Positions 53,992 through 62,683 of a DNA stretch of 64,000 nt are shown piece after piece. The position numbers and the translations under genes were made by a program. Numbering within the stretch: position 1 is the first letter of the stretch; each line of letters opens with the position of its first letter. Origin of the DNA: Endobugula sp965225895 (lineage in GTDB: Bacteria; Pseudomonadota; Gammaproteobacteria; Pseudomonadales; Cellvibrionaceae); NCBI GenBank assembly GCA_965225895.1, contig CBDDBR010000011.1, forward strand, positions 2,170,001 to 2,234,000, in the 5' to 3' direction. Under the pieces are notes generated by a model. It did no database searches. It saw only the letters and a program-made list of their open reading frames with translations, and was not told where the DNA came from.

Positions 53992-54345
53992 CTAACGTTT
54001 AACCACTCGGCCTCGATAAATCAGCTCTGGTTTAGGTTTATTTGATGTTGGGGAGGAGGATGTTTCTTCAAAACTGACCGACCCTCTATAAACATTCACT
54101 TTATGTTCTGGTAACTCAGCATCTAACACATCATGTAATCGCTGTACCCAGCGCTCACCTGCATACATCATCAATTCTTTAATAAGGGCTTTTAAAATCG
54201 TGTCATTACAATGTTGGTAATAAATAACTAACATCATCAATAAATCTGGGTTGGCTAATTTAATATTGGGCTTATGTTCAGATTCAATCCTACGCCGTAT
54301 TTCATAGACCAATTCAATCATGGCTCGGTTATAGGTTTTTTTCAT
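53992..54345 (-). CDS. Uncharacterised protein, tandem paralog B
   Basis: 117 residues, paralogous to the gene downstream: 55 of the first 66 residues are identical. It has the same YNRAMIELVYEIRR and YAGERW blocks and a divergent tail, again with two YRG motifs (VNVYRGS, LIYRGRVVKR). Strong GGGGGA ribosome binding site 4 bases before the ATG. I see no Fur box upstream, so the copies are probably expressed differently. Such a pair between mnmG and mnmE is not standard for this locus. Family unknown. Confidence 0.8.
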   Translation of the reverse strand: MKKTYNRAMIELVYEIRRRIESEHKPNIKLANPDLLMMLVIYYQHCNDTILKALIKELMMYAGERWVQRLHDVLDAELPEHKVNVYRGSVSFEETSSSPTSNKPKPELIYRGRVVKR

Positions 54346-54420
54346 TTCATCCCCCTTTGTATCAATAGGTCATTTGAAAAAGGTGATACAAACACACTGT
54401 AGCAAGTTGTATGCCGCGAT

Positions 54421-55004
54421 AATAAGAGAGATTTGACACTTTTTTGGGCGTTTTCGTATATATTTTTGCACCAAAAAAAACTGGCGAACCAATTTAGTGC
54501 GAAATAATAATAATAAAATTCAGTAGATATATATAAATATATTTATGGTGTTATGTTTAGTTATTTATTATAAATATAGTTATTAGTAAATAAGATATCT
54601 GTGGAAAACAGTAAAAACTACTTATTAATCAATAAGATAAGTAATTACTAAGTGAGTTAAGAAGATCATATTATCTTGATTATTTGTTGATTAAAGGTAG
54701 TACATAACAAGATGTAAACTTTTGCTGTAATAGGAGGGACAAATTAAGTACTCATGCTTCACAAAGGATATACACATGCAATACACGAAATTATTCTTTG
54801 AATAAAATGAATATAAAATCAGAAATCATAAAATGTTTATATATCAATAATTTAGAACAATAAGCTGTGAATAATTGTTAATAACTTATTGTAAGTCTAA
54901 TAAGATTATTGACTTTCTGTTGATAAGTTTTAGTTTTTCTGTGGAAAAAGGTGTCTTTTTAGGTGGGATGGGGATAAAAATGGTGGAAAATATATATAAC
55001 GGTG
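54421..55004. other. AT-rich gene-free region with DnaA-box-like sites
   Basis: About 660 bases between paralog B and mnmE carry no gene I can support. The stretch is very AT-rich and contains four 9-mers close to the DnaA box, all in the same orientation: TGTGGAAAA at 54600-54608 and 54940-54948, TGTGAATAA at 54866-54874 (fits TTATNCACA on the other strand) and TGTTGATAA at 54918-54926. Several short inverted repeats such as CTTATT/AATAAG at 54621-54636 are present. It could be a secondary origin or DnaA-titration element. Confidence 0.45.
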
Positions 55005-56384
55005 TTACTTACCAATACAAAAACTAGAAAAGATTTTTCCTAATAAATCATCAGCGCTCACATCACCCGTAATTTCTCCTAATGTTTGTTGGCACAAACG
55101 TAGGTCTTCAGCGAGTAGCTCACCAGCGCCTTGTTGTAATTGTGAAATACCGTGTTGCAAGTAATGTTCTGAACGCTCTAACGCATCAATATGACGACGA
55201 CGGGCAGTAAATCCACCTTCTGTGGTATTACTATAGCCCATTACATCTTTTAAATGATTAACCAGTAATTCAATGCCCATATTCATTTTTGCTGACAAGT
55301 GAATAGTGGGGATATGTGAAATAGTCGTTTCCGATGGTTTGATAGATAGTTGATCTATTTTGTTACAAATAACGGATATTTTAGATATATCGAGGTGTTT
55401 ATCTGCATTTTCATGGATGAACTGTTGTATTGCTTCTTCTATCGAGGGGGTATCACTGCTATCGATTAACAGTAGTAATCGATCAGCTTGTGTAATTTCT
55501 TGCCATGCTCGTTCAATACCAATTTGCTCGACGACATCATGACTTTTGCGTAGCCCAGCAGTATCGATAATATGCAAAGGCATACCGTCTAAATGTATAA
55601 ACTCACGTAATACATCTCGGGTGGTGCCTGCTATATCTGTAACAATGGCGGTATCTCTTCCTGCAAGGGCATTAAGCAGGCTAGATTTGCCCGCATTAGG
55701 TTTACCAGCAATAACAACCTTCATGCCTTCACGTACTAATACGCCCTGTTTGGCTTCTTTAAAGACCTGTTGTAACTGATTGCTTAAAGCAGAAAGGTCT
55801 TGTTGAATTTTTCCATCGTTTAAAAAATCAATCTCTTCTTCGGGAAAATCAATAGCGGCTTCTACATATATGCGTAATGCGGTGAGTTGTTCGACGAGAT
55901 CATTAATTTTTGCAGAAAATACCCCTTGTAAGCTATTGAGGGCATTGCGCATAGCTTGTTCAGAGCTGGCATCAATTAAATCAGCAATTGCTTCAGCTTG
56001 GGTGAGATCCATCTTATCGTTAAGGAAGGCGCGTTCAGAGAACTCTCCTGGATTTGCTAATCGAGCACCTTGTGCAGTAATAATCGTAAGTAATTGATCT
56101 AACACGATAGGGCCACCGTGGCCGTGTAGTTCCACCACATCTTCACCCGTAAAAGAATGAGGGTTAGGAAAATATAAGCAGATGCCTTGATCAATCGTAA
56201 TATGGCTATCGGGGTGAATAAAATCACCGTAATGGGCGTAACGTGGGGATAACTTTTTTTGACTAATGGCTTCGCCAATGACTAAAGCATTGGGGCCTGA
56301 AATGCGAATAATACCAACACCACCGCGACCTGGAGCGGTGGCGATGGCGGCGATGGTATCTGTATGAGTAAAGGTATCAGACAA
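55005..56384 (-). CDS. mnmE: tRNA modification GTPase MnmE
   Basis: GTPase and folate-binding partner of MnmG. 459 residues: TrmE N-terminal domain (TIAAIATAPGRGGVGIIRISG divided by no gaps), G domain with GKPNAGKSS, DTAGLR, and the invariant C-terminal CIGK that carries the reaction. Separated from mnmG by the unknown paralogs. Confidence 0.97.
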   Translation of the reverse strand: MSDTFTHTDTIAAIATAPGRGGVGIIRISGPNALVIGEAISQKKLSPRYAHYGDFIHPDSHITIDQGICLYFPNPHSFTGEDVVELHGHGGPIVLDQLLTIITAQGARLANPGEFSERAFLNDKMDLTQAEAIADLIDASSEQAMRNALNSLQGVFSAKINDLVEQLTALRIYVEAAIDFPEEEIDFLNDGKIQQDLSALSNQLQQVFKEAKQGVLVREGMKVVIAGKPNAGKSSLLNALAGRDTAIVTDIAGTTRDVLREFIHLDGMPLHIIDTAGLRKSHDVVEQIGIERAWQEITQADRLLLLIDSSDTPSIEEAIQQFIHENADKHLDISKISVICNKIDQLSIKPSETTISHIPTIHLSAKMNMGIELLVNHLKDVMGYSNTTEGGFTARRRHIDALERSEHYLQHGISQLQQGAGELLAEDLRLCQQTLGEITGDVSADDLLGKIFSSFCIGK

Positions 56385-56392
56385 TGTGAGAA

Positions 56393-58102
56393 TTAATCCT
56401 CAGCTTCAATCCTACGAGTAATCACATACTGTTGAATAATCGATAATGTATTGTTGGTTACCCAATAAATGACTAAACCTGCAGGGAACCATAAAAACAT
56501 AAAGGTAAAGGCTACAGGCATCCACTGCATAATTTTAGCCTGCATTGGATCTGGAGGCGTTGGATTTAAACGCTGCTGAATCATCATGGTGGCACCCATG
56601 ATTAATGGGAATATAAAGAACGGATCCTTAACGGATAGATCAGTAATCCACAACATGAATGGTGCGTGACGTAATTCTACGCTTTCCATCAGTACCCAAT
56701 ATAAAGAAATGAACACTGGCATTTGTATAAGAATAGGTAAGCAACCACCCATTGGGTTTACTTTTTCAGTCTTATACATCTTCATCATTTCTTGCGACAT
56801 TTTTTGTCTGTCGTCACCATGCAGTTCTTTTAAGCGCTGCATTTTCGGTGATAACTTACGCATTTTTGCCATTGAGCGGTAGCTAACCGCTGAAGGGTAA
56901 AAGAATACTGCTTTAATAATGCAAGTAAGTGCAATAATAGACCAACCCCAATTACCTATCACATCATGAATCATTAATAGTAATTTGAAGATAGGTTTTG
57001 CGATCCACCATAACCAACCAAAATCGATAGTAAGATCTAGGTATTCAGAAATTCCTTCTAGGCGATCCACATCTTTGGGGCCTACATAAAAATCAGCAGA
57101 TAGAGTGCCTTGCTGTCCCGCACCTACAGTTACAGGCGGTGTGGAGAAACCAAGTAAGTAAAGGTCTTTGCCTTTTAGCTTACGTAAAGAATATTGATTG
57201 TCGCTTTCACTATTAGGGATCCACGCACTAACAAAATAATGTTGTACCATGGCAACCCAGCCACCATTCACAACAAACTCTTCTTTTTGTTCTTCTAAAT
57301 CACTAAAGCCAATTTTCTTATAATTTGTTTCAGGTGTGGTTGTTGCAGCACCCAAATATGGATTTACACCAAAGCCTAAATCAGCTGTAGCAATTGGTTG
57401 GTGGCTATCACGTTTAATTTGTCCATAAAGATTACCCTGCCAATCGGTGCTGGTTGAGTTATCAATGATGTAGCTTACATTAATTAGGTAATCATTATTT
57501 TTAAAGGTAAAACGTTTAGTGATGTTAACCCCATTATGTTGATAACGTAAATCAACGGTTAATGCGTCTTGATTCTCAGTTAATACATAACGATTACTTG
57601 CCGACGTAAATAGTGGGCGACCTGCTGCAGTATCCGTTGCATTAATACCAATAATGCCGCTTTGCGCAATATAAATGCTATCGCTGGTTCTATTTAATAG
57701 AATATAAGGGGTGTCTTCACTTAACCGTAGCTTATGCTTAGGCAGTGCTACTTGAACAATATCACCCCCTAGTTTATCAATTTGTATATCAAACGAATCG
57801 GTAGTGATATGAATAAGGCGTTGATTGTTAGCCACTGTATTTGTTTTTACACTGGGTATATCGTTATGACTAGCGGGTGCAGGCGATGGTAGTTCAGACG
57901 CTACCCCATTATCTGTTAGGACTGGAGCATCATTACTGCTTGTTTCAGTAATAGAACTATCCGTTGTTGTTACTGTTGTGCTTATTTGCTGCTGTTCTTT
58001 TAATGATTGTTGCTCAGTAAATTGATTAAACTCAATGAGTAATAAAAAGCCAAGAACAAAAATGCCCATTAAGTAAGCAGTGCGTTGCCAATCCATCTTC
58101 AT
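56393..58102 (-). CDS. yidC: Membrane protein insertase YidC
   Basis: Oxa1-family insertase for inner-membrane proteins. 569 residues: first membrane helix (LMGIFVLGFLLLIEF), a Ser/Thr-rich stretch, the large periplasmic beta domain, and the five-helix core from about 360, with KMYKTEKVNPMGGCLPILIQ. I keep the first ATG; the Met two codons on (MDWQRT) is an alternative. 8 bases before mnmE. Confidence 0.97.
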   Translation of the reverse strand: MKMDWQRTAYLMGIFVLGFLLLIEFNQFTEQQSLKEQQQISTTVTTTDSSITETSSNDAPVLTDNGVASELPSPAPASHNDIPSVKTNTVANNQRLIHITTDSFDIQIDKLGGDIVQVALPKHKLRLSEDTPYILLNRTSDSIYIAQSGIIGINATDTAAGRPLFTSASNRYVLTENQDALTVDLRYQHNGVNITKRFTFKNNDYLINVSYIIDNSTSTDWQGNLYGQIKRDSHQPIATADLGFGVNPYLGAATTTPETNYKKIGFSDLEEQKEEFVVNGGWVAMVQHYFVSAWIPNSESDNQYSLRKLKGKDLYLLGFSTPPVTVGAGQQGTLSADFYVGPKDVDRLEGISEYLDLTIDFGWLWWIAKPIFKLLLMIHDVIGNWGWSIIALTCIIKAVFFYPSAVSYRSMAKMRKLSPKMQRLKELHGDDRQKMSQEMMKMYKTEKVNPMGGCLPILIQMPVFISLYWVLMESVELRHAPFMLWITDLSVKDPFFIFPLIMGATMMIQQRLNPTPPDPMQAKIMQWMPVAFTFMFLWFPAGLVIYWVTNNTLSIIQQYVITRRIEAED

Positions 58103-58139
58103 GTTGTGCGTCTTCTTTTATTAAATAAATAAGTTACTG

Positions 58140-58439
58140 TTAATTGTTAGGTGTATTGTCTGTTTTTTCAGAAGCTACTTCTGGAACAAGATCAACACCA
58201 CCTTCATGCCAAGGGTGGCATTTTAATAATCGTTTTATACTTAAATAACTGCCTTTTGCCCATCCAAAACGTTGATAGGCTTCTTCAGCATATGCTGAAC
58301 AGCTTGGATAAAAACGACATCGGCTACCCATTAACGGACTAATAAAATAGCGATAACCTTTAATAAATAGTAAAGGAATATATGATAAACGATGGTTTAT
58401 ACATGCTGTGCATGCAGTTTTTTTTGCAGGCGTAACCAT
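58140..58439 (-). CDS. yidD: Membrane protein insertion efficiency factor YidD
   Basis: Small peripheral membrane protein that helps YidC-dependent insertion. 99 residues with GYRYFISPLMG, CRFYPSCSAYA and HPWHEGG. Its ATG lies 43 bases inside rnpA. It has an extended N-terminus with two Cys. Confidence 0.94.
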   Translation of the reverse strand: MVTPAKKTACTACINHRLSYIPLLFIKGYRYFISPLMGSRCRFYPSCSAYAEEAYQRFGWAKGSYLSIKRLLKCHPWHEGGVDLVPEVASEKTDNTPNN

Positions 58440-58789
58440 TGTTGATTCACTATTTTACTGATCGTAGCGTTGTCTAATTCACCTAAACCCTTTCGGGCAA
58501 GCACTATAGCATCTATTCCTTGATTATTGCGTGGCAGATGGCGAAAACTTTCTCTTATTAAACGTTTTACACGATTGCGATGTACAGCAAGACGAATGTG
58601 TTTTTTGGCAATCACTAAACCAAGGCGATTTATACCTAGATTATTTGTTTTGGCAAGAATAAGACAGTGTTGATGTGAAGCACGAAGAGGAGGGTCAGAA
58701 AAGACATTCTGAAATTCTGAACTATTGAGTAAGCGCTGATCTTTACAAAAGCTATTTTTACAGAACTTACTCGATAATGGTGAAGGCAC
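58397..58789 (-). CDS. rnpA: Ribonuclease P protein component
   Basis: Protein cofactor of RNase P. 130 residues with GTG start; family start RLLNSSEFQNVF, RNRVKRLIRESFR (the RNR motif) and IVLARKG. Overlaps yidD by 43 bases, as often in this operon. Confidence 0.95.
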   Translation of the reverse strand: MPSPLSSKFCKNSFCKDQRLLNSSEFQNVFSDPPLRASHQHCLILAKTNNLGINRLGLVIAKKHIRLAVHRNRVKRLIRESFRHLPRNNQGIDAIVLARKGLGELDNATISKIVNQQWLRLQKKLHAQHV

Positions 58790-58825
58790 CTCTGATAATT
58801 CAGAAAAGAGGACGATCAGCGAATA

Positions 58826-58960
58826 TTACGCTGATAATACCTTACGACCTTTAGCACGACGACGAGCAATAATCTGACGACCACTTTTAGTTGCCATTCT
58901 TGCACGGAATCCGTGTGAACGCTTACGTTTAATAACACTAGGTTGAAATGTTCTTTTCAT
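58826..58960 (-). CDS. rpmH: 50S ribosomal protein L34
   Basis: 44-residue, very basic ribosomal protein starting MKRTFQPSVIKRKRSHGF and ending RRAKGRKVLSA. First gene of rpmH-rnpA-yidD-yidC-mnmE. Just upstream is the oriC region. A candidate promoter lies at 58975-59003. Confidence 0.98.
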   Translation of the reverse strand: MKRTFQPSVIKRKRSHGFRARMATKSGRQIIARRRAKGRKVLSA

Positions 58961-58974
58961 GATTTTATTCCTAA

Positions 58975-59003
58975 ATTATCGCGTTAAGCGAAATTCGTTG
59001 TAA
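58975..59003 (-). promoter_or_regulatory. Candidate rpmH promoter
   Basis: On the minus strand TTACAA (plus 58998-59003), a 17-base spacer and GATAAT (plus 58975-58980), 15 bases before the rpmH start. The -10 is good, the -35 only fair. Confidence 0.5.
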
Positions 59004-59209
59004 TTCGTAAAAACGTGGCTAATGCCATTTATGCCGATAATCTGAATACCTTATCAATATAAACGACAAGCGAAAAATCGAGGGCGAATTCTAATGAATT
59101 AAACGACGAAAAGCAACGACTAAAACAATTAATTATACCTATCTGAGAATATTTTAAACAAAGCTACGGGTATCAAGGCTTGTAGTGGGTTTTGAGCCTT
59201 AAGTTGACA

Positions 59210-59560
59210 AGTTTGCAACCTGTTATCAATAGTTTGCAAACAGGTTTATCCACAGAATTTTTTAACTTTTATTTTTTTGTGCACAGATAACCTTCTTTTA
59301 TCAATGTTATTTTTTAATATAAGTTGTTGAATGTTAAGTAAAAAAAGTATATGTAAAATAGTGTAAGCAAATCACGTATTATTTTGTGGATAACTATAGC
59401 GATTTTTCTATGACGAGAGTAGAATGGCTTTCAGTGATCATTCAAGCGCATTTAACACCCCTTATACTTAGTATTAATTTATCAACTTTAATCATGTTTT
59501 TATTATTGGGTATCGTGGCTTGATCAATGTTTTATTAAATGATGCTTATTGGGATCAATA
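59210..59560. other. oriC: Replication origin oriC (predicted)
   Basis: The roughly 800 bases between rpmH and dnaA hold no gene. Inside are two perfect DnaA boxes in opposite orientation, TTATCCACA at 59246-59254 and TGTGGATAA at 59385-59393, with AT-rich tracts between, looser boxes (TTATCAATA near 59223), and GATC sites near 59437, 59522 and 59553. An 8-bp inverted repeat AACCTGTT/AACAGGTT flanks the first box (59217-59246). Transcription reverses direction here (minus to the left, plus to the right), which supports the assignment. Position matches the Pseudomonas-type oriC. Confidence 0.85.
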
Positions 59561-59764
59561 AGGCTTGCATATAAGGCTCGTATATTTTTGTACTAATGAA
59601 AGGGTAGCGCTATGAAAGGTGATACTTGTGCAAAATTATAGAGTGATAAAACAATAAATTTATATCTGTTGATATAAAAACGATAAAAATAGTCTGTAAA
59701 AAGAAATTATTACAATAATTAGGTGGTACCAATAAAACCACCAAAACCCTTTGGAGAGATGTGA

Positions 59765-61351
59765 ATGACCGCTGTTGTATGGGAAAAATGTCTGTTGTCA
59801 TTACAACAAGAACTATCTTCGCAGCAGTTTAATACGTGGATACGTCCTCTTATTTTGGATGATAATTCTGATACTCAGGTCGAGTTTTGCTTATTAGCAC
59901 CTAATCGATTTATTTTAGATTGGGTGAATGCGAAATTTTTAAATAGAATTAAAGAATTGGTTTATGATTTCTTTTCATCAGAGCAGTTACAAGGCCCTCA
60001 AATAGTGAGCCTTAAGGTGAATTCAGAAAGGCAAGCAAGCTTTCAATCTCAACGAGCGTCACATACTGCTCGTAAAAATGAATCCCCATCAAATACTCAA
60101 GCGCCAGCAACATACACATCACCAGAGCCATTAAATCAATTATCAGATGCAGAAACAGTCACATCTCATATGTCACCGCAAACAGACCCTATGGTGAGTT
60201 TTGGCGGTATTACATCAAATACTTTATCAGGTAGTCATACTTCTCCTTACAGTAATAATGATACTGACGCTGGCATTATCATGCCAAAAGAGGCACCGGT
60301 TACCCACACAAATGAAGGTGGTTTAAAGCATAGAAGCGCACTAAATAAAGCCTTCACCTTTGAAAGTTTTGTAGAGGGTAAGTCAAATCAAATGGGACTT
60401 GCGGCGGCGCAACAAGTGGTAGAAAACCCAGGTGGTTCTTACAACCCTCTATTTATATATGGCGGTGTTGGTTTAGGTAAAACGCATTTAATGCATGCGG
60501 TAGGCAATGAAATGGCTAAGCGTAATCCAAATGCCAAGATTGTTTATTTGCATTCAGAACGTTTTGTTGCAGATATGGTAAAAGCCTTACAACTAAATGC
60601 CATTAATGATTTTAAACGCTATTACCGTTCAGTAGATGCTTTATTAATTGATGATATACAGTTTTTTGCAGGAAAAGATCGTTCACAAGAAGAATTTTTT
60701 CATACCTTTAATGCACTGCTAGAAGGTAATCAACAAATAATCCTAACCTGTGACCGTTACCCTAAAGTGATTAATAACTTAGAGGAACGCTTAAAGTCAC
60801 GTTTTGGTTGGGGTTTAACGATAGAAGTTGAGCCGCCAGAGCTTGAAACACGAGTAGCCATCTTATTAAAGCGAGCAGAAGAAATTAAAGTTGAGTTGTC
60901 TTACGATGCGGCTTTCTTTATTGCCCAACGTATTCGCTCGAATGTTCGTGAATTAGAAGGCGCGCTAAAACGCGTTATAGCGAATGCAACATTTACTCAG
61001 CGTGAAATTACGGTTGAATTAGTACGAGAAGCATTAAAAGATTTATTAGCATTGCAAGATAAGCAGGTGAGTATTAGTAATATTCAAAAAGTAGTGGGCG
61101 AGTATTACAAAGTCAAAGTGGCAGATTTATTATCAAAACGCCGCAGTCGTTCGGTAGCAAGACCTCGTCAAATGGCGATGTCACTGGCAAAAGAACTCAC
61201 GAATCATAGCTTGCCAGAGATAGGTGATGCCTTTGGTGGTCGTGATCATACAACGGTACTTCACGCTTGCAGAAAAATAAAAGAATTATGTGATATTGAT
61301 ACAGATTTACAGCAAGATTTAAAAAACTTACAACGCCTTTTAACCACATAG
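59765..61351 (+). CDS. dnaA: Chromosomal replication initiator DnaA
   Basis: AAA+ initiator. 528 residues: domain I 1-85, a long Ser/Thr-rich domain II (about 86-195) explaining the extra length over E. coli (467), Walker A GGVGLGKT at 233-240, Walker B LLIDDIQF at 293-300, and domain IV with FGGRDHTTVLHA. ATG preceded by GGAGAG. Confidence 0.98.
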   Translation: MTAVVWEKCLLSLQQELSSQQFNTWIRPLILDDNSDTQVEFCLLAPNRFILDWVNAKFLNRIKELVYDFFSSEQLQGPQIVSLKVNSERQASFQSQRASHTARKNESPSNTQAPATYTSPEPLNQLSDAETVTSHMSPQTDPMVSFGGITSNTLSGSHTSPYSNNDTDAGIIMPKEAPVTHTNEGGLKHRSALNKAFTFESFVEGKSNQMGLAAAQQVVENPGGSYNPLFIYGGVGLGKTHLMHAVGNEMAKRNPNAKIVYLHSERFVADMVKALQLNAINDFKRYYRSVDALLIDDIQFFAGKDRSQEEFFHTFNALLEGNQQIILTCDRYPKVINNLEERLKSRFGWGLTIEVEPPELETRVAILLKRAEEIKVELSYDAAFFIAQRIRSNVRELEGALKRVIANATFTQREITVELVREALKDLLALQDKQVSISNIQKVVGEYYKVKVADLLSKRRSRSVARPRQMAMSLAKELTNHSLPEIGDAFGGRDHTTVLHACRKIKELCDIDTDLQQDLKNLQRLLTT

Positions 61352-61493
61352 CTGATACAATCTTAAGCTTTTAGACACAGCACTTATTTTTAAATGATAG
61401 TAAGTGTTTACTATGTAATATGCGTTATTTCCTGAAAAATAAGTCTTTTTTTCTTACAACAACATAATATTGAATGGATATAAGGGAAATTAT

Positions 61494-62600
61494 ATGAAAT
61501 TTATTGTATCGCGAGAAGCGCTACTAACCCCTCTACAACTGGTTACGGGCGTTGTTGAGCGTCGACAAACACTCCCTGTACTTGCCAATGTATTATTCGT
61601 ATTAGAACAAGATACATTATCGCTAACAGGTACGGATTTAGAAGTTGAAATTATAGCTCGATTACCATTGGCCACAGCGGCGACAGAAGTGGGTGAAATT
61701 ACTATCCCAGCGAAAAAGCTGGTCGATATTTGCCGCTCTTTGCCTGACGGTGCTGATATTGAATTTGTGTTAAAAGATGAAAAAATCACGGTAAAAAGTG
61801 GCCGTAGTCGTTTTACTTTAGCAACATTACCAGCCAATGATTTCCCGTCGACAGAAAAAAGTGAAGGGGATTTACAGTTCACATGCTCACAATTCCTTAT
61901 TAAGCGTTTAATTGATCGCACTTCGTTTGCGATGGCCCAGCAAGATGTGCGCTATTATTTAAATGGTATGTTGTGGGAAGTAGAAGGCAATACACTCCGT
62001 TGTGTAGCAACCGATGGGCACCGCTTAGCGATGTGTGTACGTGAGCTAGATATTGATGTGCCAGTAAAAACACAAGCCATATTACCGCGCAAAGGGGTTA
62101 TTGAATTATCGCGTTTATTGAGTGATCAAGAAGCGCAAGTGAGCTTAACCTTAGGTACACACCATATTCGTGTTGAAACACCCGACTATACGTTTACATC
62201 TAAACTTGTGGATGGCAAATTTCCAGATTATGAACGCGTATTACCTAAAGGTGGTACTAATGTTGTTGTTGGTAATCGCTTAGATCTCAAACAAGCATTT
62301 GGTCGTACAGCTATTTTATCGAATGAAAAATACCGTGGTGTACGTTTAAGCTTTAATGAAGGCCTACTGAATATTGTTGCTAACAACCCAGAACAAGAAG
62401 AAGCTGAAGAACAGGTAGTGATTAATTACCAAGGTGACGATATTGAAATTGGATTTAACGTGAGTTATTTGCAAGATGTCACAAATGTTTTAGATACCGA
62501 AAACATTAAAATCACACTATCCGATGCAAACAGCAGTGCATTATTAGAAGAGCCAGAAGAGGGCGATTCTGCCTACGTTGTTATGCCAATGCGACTATAA
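61494..62600 (+). CDS. dnaN: DNA polymerase III beta clamp
   Basis: Sliding clamp. 368 residues from the ATG giving MKFIVSREALLTPLQLV, with GGGA upstream; eight more codons are open upstream. LPVLANVL, VATDGHRLA and the C-terminal YVVMPMRL are conserved. Follows dnaA by 142 bases. Confidence 0.98.
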   Translation: MKFIVSREALLTPLQLVTGVVERRQTLPVLANVLFVLEQDTLSLTGTDLEVEIIARLPLATAATEVGEITIPAKKLVDICRSLPDGADIEFVLKDEKITVKSGRSRFTLATLPANDFPSTEKSEGDLQFTCSQFLIKRLIDRTSFAMAQQDVRYYLNGMLWEVEGNTLRCVATDGHRLAMCVRELDIDVPVKTQAILPRKGVIELSRLLSDQEAQVSLTLGTHHIRVETPDYTFTSKLVDGKFPDYERVLPKGGTNVVVGNRLDLKQAFGRTAILSNEKYRGVRLSFNEGLLNIVANNPEQEEAEEQVVINYQGDDIEIGFNVSYLQDVTNVLDTENIKITLSDANSSALLEEPEEGDSAYVVMPMRL

Positions 62601-62683
62601 CATCCATAAAAAGAGTGTGTATGAGTATCTTATTTTTACAGTCATACCGCTCTTTTTTATAGATAAAAGAGAACATATCCCCC

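Noticed and set aside
54745..54756. SlmA-like site TTAAGTACTCAT
   Set aside because: About 9 of 12 positions match GTGAGTACTCAC; a single weak site in an AT-rich stretch is not convincing.
54733..54810. Strong Shine-Dalgarno-like AGGAGGG with short frames after it
   Set aside because: No start codon at usable spacing; the nearby ATG frames are only 9-15 codons and have no recognisable content.
59610..59801. 63-codon minus-strand frame in the dnaA upstream region
   Set aside because: Overlaps the dnaA start, has low-complexity hydrophobic content and no ribosome binding site; lies within the oriC/dnaA control region.
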